A stretch of DNA of 16,491 nucleotides, from contig CAIZGA010000164.1 of NCBI GenBank assembly GCA_903932385.1, positions 1 through 16,491 of the forward strand, read 5' to 3'. This stretch comes from an uncultured Acidobacteriota bacterium. GTDB taxonomy: Bacteria; Acidobacteriota; Terriglobia; Terriglobales; Acidobacteriaceae. The notes under the pieces are model-generated. The model did no database searches. It was not told the origin of the DNA and worked only from the letters and a program-made list of their open reading frames with translations. Positions 1 to 6,710 of the stretch are shown piece by piece (position 1 is the stretch's first letter; each line of letters starts with the position of its first letter). Made by a program: the position numbers and the translations under genes.

Positions 1-1
1 C

Positions 2-280
2 GCTTTGCTTTCGGAGAGCGGCTACGCGCAGGAAAGCGCAGTGCTGCTGGAAATGAAGGCGCTGGGCGCACGAACGCTGGCGATTGCCAATACGCTGACG
101 CCGAAAGTTCGCGCAGCTTCTGACCTCGCCATCGAACTCGGTTTGGCTGTTCCGGAACTCGCGCGGTTGGTGATGTATCTTGTCTGGGGCCAGATCTTCG
201 GCTGCCATGTCGGCATCAACAAAGGTATGGATCCCGACTCGCCGCGAAACTTGAGCCGCGTTGTCACCATTGCGGAATAA
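2..280 (+). CDS. SIS-domain sugar-phosphate isomerase/deglycase, C-terminal part (5' end outside window)
   Basis: The reading frame is open from the window edge and ends at TAA 278-280, so only the last 92 residues are present. They show the second half of a SIS (sugar isomerase) fold: an LSESGYAQES segment matching the SQSGxTxxT phosphosugar-binding loop, then MKALGARTLAIANT, the usual strand-helix-strand that follows it. The tail GINKGMDPDSPRNLSRVV matches the C-terminus (GLNPDxPRNLxxVV) of AgaS/FrlB-type isomerases and deglycases that act on ketose or aminosugar phosphates. These are cytoplasmic enzymes. The gene sits 5 bases upstream of a PfkB sugar kinase and shares an operon with it and a DeoR repressor, so it most likely handles the same sugar or sugar phosphate. 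Isomerase versus deaminase/deglycase cannot be decided without the N-terminus. Confidence 0.85.
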   Translation, partial: ALLSESGYAQESAVLLEMKALGARTLAIANTLTPKVRAASDLAIELGLAVPELARLVMYLVWGQIFGCHVGINKGMDPDSPRNLSRVVTIAE

Positions 281-285
281 TTCCG
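273..285. repeat. 13-base perfect inverted repeat at the SIS/PfkB junction
   Basis: CGGAAT-A-ATTCCG has 6-base arms around one central base. It spans the stop codon of the SIS gene and ends directly before the kinase ATG at 286. The GGAA inside it is the only Shine-Dalgarno-like sequence for the kinase, which suggests start by translational coupling. A one-base loop cannot form a normal RNA hairpin, so this may be a DNA-level site or chance. Confidence 0.35.
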
Positions 286-1236
286 ATGAACAAACGCTTT
301 GACGTCACTATCGCCGGCGAAATCAATCTGGACTTGGTGCTCTATGGCCTGCCGGAAAAAATGCCAGTGGAGCAGGAACTACTCGCGTCGGACTTTCGTG
401 TAACGCTGGGTAGTTCCTCGGCAATCCTTGCGCATAATCTCGCTGCCATTGGCGTATCTGTTGGCTTCATCACGCGCATGGGAGACGACGCTCTCGGCGC
501 CATTGCACTTGAGCGGCTTGCGGAGCGCGGCGTGGAAATTTCGCGTGTGAAAAAAATCTCCGGCGGCACGGCCACAGGCGTCACCGTAATTCTTGTTCAC
601 GAGGGATGCCGCCATATCCTCACCTACCCCGGAACTATGTCTGAGATGACGGCCGCAGATCTCGATATGGATTATCTGGCGCAGGGCCGCCACTTTCATC
701 TCTCCTCGCTGTATCTGCAAAAACAACTACAGCCGGAGATGGCGCGCATCTGTCGCGAACTGAAAGCCAAAGGGCTCACCATCTCGCTCGACACCAACCA
801 TGATCCTGACGACAAATGGGGCGGCGTGCTGGATGAGTTACTCGGTATCGTCGATATCTTTTTACCCAATGAAGACGAGGCCTGCCGCATCACCGGAAAG
901 ATAGACGCAGAAAGCGCAATACATGCGCTGGCAGAACGTGTGCCGATGGTTGCGGTCAAGTGTGGCAGTCGCGGTGCCATCGTGCAGGCAGCCAGCCAGC
1001 ATTGGCGAGTACCGGCTCGCGTGGTCACACCGGTTGATTCCATCGGCGCGGGCGATAGCTTCAATGCCGGTTTTCTTTCTGCGTATCTGCAGGGCAAATC
1101 GCCGCAACAGTGTGCGGAATTCGGCAACAGCACCGCAGCGCTTTCCACATTGCGTTCCGGCGGAACCGAATCCTTTCGCGACGCAGAACTGGTAAAAAAT
1201 TATCTGGCAGAGACTCCCACTACCGGTACGCGATAA
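286..1236 (+). CDS. PfkB-family carbohydrate kinase
   Basis: A 316-residue ribokinase/PfkB-fold sugar kinase, the normal length for the family, that uses ATP to phosphorylate a sugar or sugar phosphate in the cytoplasm. Visible motifs are the N-terminal substrate strand GEINLDL (residues 11-17, with N14 and D16 placed to touch substrate), GSSSAILAHNLAAIG (42-56, replacing the usual GGxxxNxA loop), PNEDEA (194-199, with N195 and E198 near Mg-ATP), and PfkB signature 2 DSIGAGDSFNAGF (251-263), where D257 is the expected catalytic base and G254-G256 form the anion hole. The gene starts 5 bases after the SIS gene and ends 9 bases before the DeoR gene, so the three are one operon. The substrate is unresolved. 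Family relatives act on fructose-1-P, tagatose-6-P, ketodeoxygluconate, ribose or sulfofructose, and the SIS partner favours a ketose or aminosugar. Confidence 0.9.
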   Translation: MNKRFDVTIAGEINLDLVLYGLPEKMPVEQELLASDFRVTLGSSSAILAHNLAAIGVSVGFITRMGDDALGAIALERLAERGVEISRVKKISGGTATGVTVILVHEGCRHILTYPGTMSEMTAADLDMDYLAQGRHFHLSSLYLQKQLQPEMARICRELKAKGLTISLDTNHDPDDKWGGVLDELLGIVDIFLPNEDEACRITGKIDAESAIHALAERVPMVAVKCGSRGAIVQAASQHWRVPARVVTPVDSIGAGDSFNAGFLSAYLQGKSPQQCAEFGNSTAALSTLRSGGTESFRDAELVKNYLAETPTTGTR

Positions 1237-1245
1237 AGAGGCAGC

Positions 1246-2040
1246 ATGGAAGCAGAAAATAAAATTGATCGCAGCAATATGTTGATTGCAGAACGTCGTC
1301 GTCACGTGCTGGAAAAAATCCACCAGGATGGCCGCGTGCTGGTGTCAGAACTTTCTGACTCGCTCGGCATCTCCCGCATCACCATCCGCAAAGATTTAGA
1401 TTCGCTGGAAGCGCAGGGCATGCTGAAACGCACGCATGGCGGCGCACTTTCCGTGCAGGGCAGTGCTCTGCTGGACCCCACGCTGCGCGAAAAAGAGCAG
1501 AAGCAATTGAAGGAGAAACAGCGCATTGCCGCCGCCGCCGCTGCCATGGTGATGGAAGGTATGTGCATCATGCTCGATTCCGGCACAACCACTACTGCGA
1601 TTGCGCGCGAATTGCGGCGCTTCAAACGGCTCACCATCATTACCAACGCCGTCAACATCGCGAGCGAACTCGCAACCACGGAACATGAAATCATTTTGAC
1701 CGGCGGCACGCTGCGCCAGAATTCATTTTCTCTCGTCGGCCCGCTGGCAGAAGAGATGCTGCGCGAAGTCCACGCAGACATTTTGTTTCTTGGTGTTGAC
1801 GGATTCGATGTGGTTGCCGGTGTCACCACGCCGAATTTTCTGGAGTCGCGTGTGAACCGCGCCATGGTAAAGGCATCAAAAATGGTGGTTGCGGTTTGCG
1901 ACTCAACAAAATTCAAACGTCGCAGCCTCGCGTTGATTGCACCGCCGCAGGCCATCCACAAAGTCATCACCGACGACAACCTGAGCGATGAAGAGATGGA
2001 TACGCTGGTTGCCGCCGGTGTTGAGGTGCTTCGCGTCTGA
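1246..2040 (+). CDS. DeoR/GlpR-family transcriptional regulator
   Basis: A 264-residue regulator with the full DeoR layout. The N-terminal winged helix-turn-helix (about residues 17-70) includes VSELSDSLGISRITIRKDL and ends in KRTHGGA, the wing of the family. The C-terminal sugar-phosphate sensor domain (about 88-255) has DSGTTT (111-116), TGGTLR (152-157), LGVDGFD (182-188) and DSTKF (219-223). Proteins of this class usually repress a sugar-catabolism operon until its phosphorylated intermediate binds. ATG 1246 is preferred because AAGAGG (1236-1241) lies 4 bases upstream. An in-frame ATG at 1279 would start at the typical MLIAERR but has no ribosome site. It is cotranscribed with the SIS and kinase genes, so autoregulation by the kinase's substrate or product is likely (inference). 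Confidence 0.93.
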   Translation: MEAENKIDRSNMLIAERRRHVLEKIHQDGRVLVSELSDSLGISRITIRKDLDSLEAQGMLKRTHGGALSVQGSALLDPTLREKEQKQLKEKQRIAAAAAAMVMEGMCIMLDSGTTTTAIARELRRFKRLTIITNAVNIASELATTEHEIILTGGTLRQNSFSLVGPLAEEMLREVHADILFLGVDGFDVVAGVTTPNFLESRVNRAMVKASKMVVAVCDSTKFKRRSLALIAPPQAIHKVITDDNLSDEEMDTLVAAGVEVLRV

Positions 2041-2041
2041 A

Positions 2042-4018
2042 TTACTTTGCGGGTGTTGCCTCCAGCGTCAGCACCTGGAAGGGTGCCAGCCGAACGAGGT
2101 GCGCTGTGCCTGCCTGCAGATGCAGCGAGCCGGCAGATTTATCCGCCAGCCACGGTGAATGCAGCGTGTAACTGTGCGCGGCGTGTGCGGGCAACTCAAG
2201 CGCCTTGCCAATATCCAGCGAATAGACCTGCGCCTTGTCCGACGGATTGCGCAGCACGATGATGCCTTTCTTCGGCGACCACGATGCGAATCCATATACT
2301 GCCAGCTTAAATGGATCGCCGCCAATCCAGTGTGTGTCTTTCAGCACGGCGGCATTGCTACGCGACCACTTCGCCGATTCCGCCAGTGCATCCCAGTTGG
2401 CTGAAGAAAGCAGCGACGGCGTGATGTACAACTCCTGCAACTGCGTGCCTTCGCCAAAGTAGTCATGCACTTCATCGGTGAAGTCGTTGCCGGGGTCCGT
2501 AGTCAGATTCTTCGCACGGTCACCATAGATAACGCCATGCAGCATCAGCGAACTGATGGGGTAGAGCGGCGCTCCAACAACAATGTTGTGGTACGTCTGG
2601 CCGTCGCGATAGGTAATCCACTTTTGCCGCCACGTGCCCACGCCGGTGAAGTTGTGGTCATCGCCGCCGCGCCAGATGGAGTCCACCGTGCGCAGCCAGA
2701 AGGGCGAAGGCTTGGTACCGGTCGTCAGGTTGATGAAGATGTCCGGTTCCTGTTCGCGTAGTTTGCTGATGAGATGAATCGCGGCGGAAAAATCACTATC
2801 GAACACGCTACCGGGAAATACCTGGCTGGCGTTACCGGTTCCGTCAAACTTGAACTGGTTCACGCCGAATTGCTTGATCATGTTCAGGCAGGTCTCTTCA
2901 AAGCGTTCGTAATATTTCTGGCCAGAGAGCGCATACCCGCCCTGCACCGTTTCGTATCCCGCTGCCTGACCTGTGGCGATGCGGTTCTTTTTGTCATTGC
3001 CGTAACCGCCCCACGGCGAAAGCCACACGCCGATACCGAAGCCATATTTCGCGGCCTCTTCGTGGATCTTTGTGAAGCCGTCCGGGAAACGTGAATTGAA
3101 TTGCCACACCGAGTGCGTGTCGTCCCAGCCATCGTCAAACAGGTAGGAGTCCATGGTAACGCCGCGCTTGCGAACCAGTTCTTCTCCGAAGGAGTGAATG
3201 CGATCGAGCGCGCGAACTTCATCGGAAGTATTGCCGGTGTCATACCAGGTGTTGTAGTGGAGAAAAGTTCTGTACGGGTGTGCACGTTCCTGCTCGAGAT
3301 AGGCGAGAAAGTCGCGGCGCATCTGGCCGGGTGCCGCAACACCAATCACCGACGAGTACGTTATCGACTGGCCTGCGCCGAGCGGAAGGATACGAGATAG
3401 CAATGACGTAGCGTGGCCGTCTTTCATCTCGCTCACCGAAAGCGGCGATTCAAAACCAAAAAAGAAATTGCCATCGACGATAGGCGATCCTGGAACCGAC
3501 CCGACCACATGCGCCTTGGCGGATGCGAAATCAAATAGCCGAACTTCGGCTATGTCCACCGGCTGCTGGTGCGCTATCAGCGTCACTTCCTGCCGTAGAT
3601 AATTTGTGCCGTCATGTAGCATGGCACACCAGTGCACGCCCAAAGTTTTATCTGGCGAAGTCAGATTGGCGCAGATCTGATTGCCGGCCACATGCTCAGC
3701 CGCGCGCGATGCGGCTGCATTCACCGTCAGTGCACTCTTTGTCGGTGGTGCATCCAGCGTGAACTGCGATGCAGAAACAACGCGGCCATCTCGGAAAAGA
3801 ATCGAGAAGGCTTCTGCGGGCTTCAGCAGGGCATGGCTGCTGCGGTCTTCAATGCTGACCACTTGTAGGCCGCTGGTGGCTTTGAAGTGTGCAGCCAGCC
3901 GCGCATTCTGCAGGGTGAGTGCAGGTGTCTGGCCTGCTGCTGCTGCCGCTATTCCAAAGCAGGTAAAAAGCAACGCTAGAATTCGCAGGGATGAGTGTGA
4001 TTCAGTACGTGTCTTCAT
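2042..4018 (-). CDS. secreted clan GH-D glycoside hydrolase, GH36/alpha-galactosidase-like
   Basis: A 658-residue protein with a Sec signal peptide (basic start, hydrophobic 11-28, cleavage probably near AAAGQ, about residue 30), so it acts outside the cytoplasm. A beta-rich N-terminal domain runs to about 240. A TIM barrel follows, with YLFDDGWDD (292-300), FNSRFPDGF (307-315), FGIGVWLSPWGGYG (327-340) and QFKFDGTGN (388-396), where D392 fits the clan GH-D nucleophile. SIWRGGDDHNF (447-457) supplies D453/D454 as acid/base candidates. A C-terminal beta domain (about 570-658) closes it. This is the order seen in GH36/GH27 enzymes, which cleave alpha-galactosides by retention, but the motifs are divergent (FDDGWDD and KFDG rather than LDDGWF and KWD), so specificity may differ. 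AGGAGAT (4027-4033, minus strand) is a strong ribosome site for this ATG. Its stop is one base from the convergent DeoR stop. Confidence 0.82.
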   Translation of the reverse strand: MKTRTESHSSLRILALLFTCFGIAAAAAGQTPALTLQNARLAAHFKATSGLQVVSIEDRSSHALLKPAEAFSILFRDGRVVSASQFTLDAPPTKSALTVNAAASRAAEHVAGNQICANLTSPDKTLGVHWCAMLHDGTNYLRQEVTLIAHQQPVDIAEVRLFDFASAKAHVVGSVPGSPIVDGNFFFGFESPLSVSEMKDGHATSLLSRILPLGAGQSITYSSVIGVAAPGQMRRDFLAYLEQERAHPYRTFLHYNTWYDTGNTSDEVRALDRIHSFGEELVRKRGVTMDSYLFDDGWDDTHSVWQFNSRFPDGFTKIHEEAAKYGFGIGVWLSPWGGYGNDKKNRIATGQAAGYETVQGGYALSGQKYYERFEETCLNMIKQFGVNQFKFDGTGNASQVFPGSVFDSDFSAAIHLISKLREQEPDIFINLTTGTKPSPFWLRTVDSIWRGGDDHNFTGVGTWRQKWITYRDGQTYHNIVVGAPLYPISSLMLHGVIYGDRAKNLTTDPGNDFTDEVHDYFGEGTQLQELYITPSLLSSANWDALAESAKWSRSNAAVLKDTHWIGGDPFKLAVYGFASWSPKKGIIVLRNPSDKAQVYSLDIGKALELPAHAAHSYTLHSPWLADKSAGSLHLQAGTAHLVRLAPFQVLTLEATPAK

Positions 4019-4142
4019 CGTTCAATATCTCCTCAGGCAAGGCAGGCCAAGTATACAGTCTGATGCGGTCTACTCGCAGCGCATCTCGTGGGCTATACTC
4101 AACTTCGTTGACGGCAATTTTGTAGTGCGTGGAGAGAAGATA
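4019..4142. promoter_or_regulatory. divergent promoter region between glycosidase and amidohydrolase genes
   Basis: This is the only control region for both divergent transcripts. Each strand carries a TATACT that could serve as a -10 element. The plus-strand copy at 4094-4099 is 43 bases before the amidohydrolase ATG. The minus-strand copy at 4050-4055 (AGTATA on the + strand) is 31 bases before the glycosidase ATG. The matching -35 hexamers are poor, which may mean activator dependence or chance. TTGACG at 4108-4113 lies too close to the start codon to be a -35. No clear operator palindrome was found. Confidence 0.4.
4131..4136 (+). promoter_or_regulatory. ribosome binding site setting the amidohydrolase start
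   Basis: GGAGAG lies 6 bases before ATG 4143. The open frame runs much further upstream (to about 3681) but there overlaps the glycosidase coding region antisense. This site is the reason for placing the start at 4143. Confidence 0.7.
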
Positions 4143-5204
4143 ATGTGCGCCGACTCTGCAAACGGTGAAGATAAATTTGTTGCCATGGTCAGTGCGAAGG
4201 CAGAAGTAAACCTTCGCCTCAGTGACTTCAAGCCGCATTCGCAATTGAAGCTGCCTGTGCATCTTCCCGAGCGGCCAAAATTTCCCGTGATTGATTATCA
4301 CAACCATCTGGATTCGCAATCGCCCGACGATGTGCTGCGAATTATGGATGCATGCGGCGTGGAAAAAATTGTCAACATCACCATGCAGGTTGGCGACGCT
4401 GCAATTGAAATGATTAAGAAATTTCATTTGGCTGAACCAAAGCGATTCGGAACCATCGGTTGGATGGATTGGAGCGGTGTCGAACGCAGCGACTTCGTTC
4501 AAGTGAGTCTCAACCGGCTGGAGAGGTTGGTGGAGCACGGCATCTGCGGCATTAAATTCTGGAAAGACCTCGGCCTCACCGTTCGCGATTCCGATGGCAA
4601 ACTGCTTCGCGTGGACGACGAACGTTTTGCGCCGCTTTTTGACAAGGCCGCCGAATGCGGCATTCCGGTGATGTTCCACACTGCGGACCCCGATGCCTTC
4701 TTCACGCCGATTGATGAATTCAACGAGCGGTATGAAGAACTCGCCGCACATCCCGACTGGAGCTTCTACGGTTCGCCAGTTTCAAAGCTGGAACTGCTGG
4801 CGCAGCGCGACCGCGTTATCGCACGTCATCCAAAAACAACATTCGTTGCAGCGCATCTCGCGGAGAGTGGCGAAAATCTCGCGTATGTTTCCAACCTGCT
4901 CGAGAACAATCCAAATCTGTATCTCGATATCAGCGCGCGTACGCCGGAACTGGGTCGTCAGCCGTATACGGCGCGGCGTTTTATGTTGCAGCATGCTGAC
5001 CGAATCATCTTTGGTACCGATCTGTTGCCGGAGATCGACATGTATCGCTTGTACTATCGTCTGCTTGAGACGGACGATGAATATTTTGACTATCCCTCGC
5101 ATGCCTCGCGTCAGGGCCGCTGGAATGTGTACGGCCTCTATCTGCCCGATGATGTGCTGTTGAAGCTGTATCGAGAAAACGCTTTGAAGCTGCTACCGCG
5201 CTGA
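4143..5204 (+). CDS. amidohydrolase_2-family metal-dependent hydrolase (TIM barrel)
   Basis: A 353-residue cytoplasmic protein without a signal peptide, with the architecture of the PF04909 amidohydrolase group (2-pyrone-dicarboxylate lactonase, ACMSD and fuconolactonase relatives). The N-terminal metal motif is VIDYHNHLD (49-57, H53 and H55). Later metal and catalytic positions are H179 in MFHTADPDAF, H238 in VAAHLAE and D292 in FGTDLLPE, one set at each expected barrel strand end. GIKFWKDLG (136-144) carries a Lys at the strand-4 position. The reaction could be C-O or C-N hydrolysis (for example a sugar lactone) or decarboxylation; sequence does not decide. The sulfatase gene follows after 34 bases with its own ribosome site, so the two are probably cotranscribed. 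The start is fixed by GGAGAG before ATG 4143. Confidence 0.85.
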   Translation: MCADSANGEDKFVAMVSAKAEVNLRLSDFKPHSQLKLPVHLPERPKFPVIDYHNHLDSQSPDDVLRIMDACGVEKIVNITMQVGDAAIEMIKKFHLAEPKRFGTIGWMDWSGVERSDFVQVSLNRLERLVEHGICGIKFWKDLGLTVRDSDGKLLRVDDERFAPLFDKAAECGIPVMFHTADPDAFFTPIDEFNERYEELAAHPDWSFYGSPVSKLELLAQRDRVIARHPKTTFVAAHLAESGENLAYVSNLLENNPNLYLDISARTPELGRQPYTARRFMLQHADRIIFGTDLLPEIDMYRLYYRLLETDDEYFDYPSHASRQGRWNVYGLYLPDDVLLKLYRENALKLLPR

Positions 5205-5238
5205 GCCTATACATTGCTCACGAAATAAGGAGCCAACC

Positions 5239-6681
5239 GTGACTGTTGACCGTAGAAATTTTCTGTTGGGCGGAGTCGCCGCCGCTGCGCATGTCGGCAT
5301 GGCAACCGCATTGCCGGAGACGAAAATACAAGCCGCCGCGCATCGTAATAAGCCGAACATCATCCTCTATCACTCTGACCAGTTTCGCTGGGACTTTCTC
5401 GGCGCGAATGGATTGAATAGTTCCACACGCACGCCGAACCTGGATGCAATGGCCGCGCGCGGGAAAAACTTTACTCATGCCATCACCAATCAGCCGGTCT
5501 GCGCGCCTTCGCGTTCGGTTTTATTGACCAGCCGTTTCGCCACCGAAACCGGAGTATGGCGCAATGGCCTCAGCCTTAACCATGAACTGCCGACTATTGC
5601 GACCGAGTTGCGCAAAGCCGGCTACACCGCGAACTACATCGGCAAGTGGCACCTGACAGCAAACAGCGGCGCAGCAAAAGATGAAACAGGTTTTGTGAAG
5701 CCGGAGCACCGAGGTGGCTTTCAGGATTTATGGGAGGCCTCGAACGTTTTGGAGTTCACCACGCATCCATATGAGGGAACAATTTATTCCGGTGATGGTA
5801 GTGAAATTAAATTTAAAGATGAGTATCGCGTCGACTTCCTCACCGATCGAGCGGAAAGATTTCTACGGCAAAAGCAGGAGAAGCCATTCTTCCTGATGAT
5901 TTCGCAACTGGAACCGCACCAGCAGAACGACATGAACCGCATGGTCGGACCCAATGGATCAGCCGCACGATTCATCAATGCGCACGTGCCGCAGGATTTA
6001 AGAAATTTCCCCGGCGACTGGCACCAGCAATTGCCGGACTACTACGGCGCCATTGAAAGCATCGATGCATCGGTCGGCCGCTTGCGCAAAGTTTTACAGG
6101 AAGAAAGTCTCGCCGAGAACACCATCTTTGTTTTTCTCAGCGATCACGGCTGCCACTTTATGACGCGAAACCAGGAGTACAAACGCAGCACGCACAACAG
6201 CTCCCTGCGTGTGCCGCTGATTATCGACGGACCTGGATTCGAAGGCGCGCAGCAAGTGCCTGAACTAGTCGGCATGACGGACATCGCTCCAACATTGCTG
6301 CAGGCCGCAGGCGTACCCGTTCCGGAATCGTGGAAAGGCCGCAGCCTGATGCCGCTATTGAACGATGCCTCAGCACGCGAGATGTGGCCCAATCAACAAT
6401 TGGTGCAGATCAGCGAATCGATGACTGGTCGCGCTATCTGTACACGCGACTGGACCTACTGCGTTGCCGATCCAACCGGCGCCACCGGCCAACCCGACAG
6501 CACAAATTATCACGAGTACCAGATGTACGATCAGCGCAATGATCCATATGAGTTGGTGAACCTTGCTGGCAGAAAGGAATATCGCCACGTGGCGGATGAG
6601 CTGCGCGGGCAACTGGTAAAGCTGATGGCCGATGCCGGCGAGGCGGCACCAAAAATTGCGGATGCCAAGCTGTATCCGTAG
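5239..6681 (+). CDS. Tat-exported sulfatase (formylglycine type), first copy
   Basis: A 480-residue alkaline-phosphatase-superfamily sulfatase that removes sulfate esters outside the cytoplasm. It starts with GTG, preceded by AAGGAG (5227-5232) at 6-base spacing. A twin-arginine signal, DRRNFLLGG (residues 4-12), is followed by an Ala-rich hydrophobic stretch to about 24. The sulfatase signature QPVCAPSRSVLLT (85-97) gives C88 as the residue expected to be oxidised to formylglycine, with P90 and R92 completing CxPxR. Other active-site elements are D47 in HSDQFR, K136 and H138 in IGKWHLT, H227 in EPHQQ, and D302/H303 in FLSDHG. Maturation requires a formylglycine-generating enzyme in the cytoplasm before Tat export, and that gene is not in the window. 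The substrate is unknown; the neighbouring glycosidase suggests a sulfated sugar. It probably shares a transcript with the amidohydrolase. Confidence 0.92.
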   Translation: MTVDRRNFLLGGVAAAAHVGMATALPETKIQAAAHRNKPNIILYHSDQFRWDFLGANGLNSSTRTPNLDAMAARGKNFTHAITNQPVCAPSRSVLLTSRFATETGVWRNGLSLNHELPTIATELRKAGYTANYIGKWHLTANSGAAKDETGFVKPEHRGGFQDLWEASNVLEFTTHPYEGTIYSGDGSEIKFKDEYRVDFLTDRAERFLRQKQEKPFFLMISQLEPHQQNDMNRMVGPNGSAARFINAHVPQDLRNFPGDWHQQLPDYYGAIESIDASVGRLRKVLQEESLAENTIFVFLSDHGCHFMTRNQEYKRSTHNSSLRVPLIIDGPGFEGAQQVPELVGMTDIAPTLLQAAGVPVPESWKGRSLMPLLNDASAREMWPNQQLVQISESMTGRAICTRDWTYCVADPTGATGQPDSTNYHEYQMYDQRNDPYELVNLAGRKEYRHVADELRGQLVKLMADAGEAAPKIADAKLYP

Positions 6682-6694
6682 TTGTTATGTTGAG

Positions 6695-6710
6695 GAAATA
6701 TTTTTATTTC
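6695..6710. terminator. possible small hairpin between convergent genes
   Basis: GAAATA-TTTT-TATTTC is a perfect 6-base inverted repeat with a 4-base loop. It lies between the sulfatase stop (6679-6681) and the stop of the convergent binding-protein gene (6704-6706), overlapping the last codons of the latter. The stem is AT-rich and lacks a proper U tract, so it would be a weak terminator at best. Confidence 0.25.

Noticed and set aside
1302..1979. 225-codon open frame antisense to the DeoR gene
   Set aside because: Ser/Met/Arg-rich shadow translation; the DeoR frame has complete family motifs.
4108..4113. TTGACG as a -35 element
   Set aside because: Its -10 partner would fall on the ribosome site of the amidohydrolase, too close to the start codon.
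3681..4142. N-terminal extension of the amidohydrolase frame
   Set aside because: It overlaps the well-supported glycosidase gene antisense, contains low-complexity shadow sequence, and a good ribosome site marks ATG 4143.
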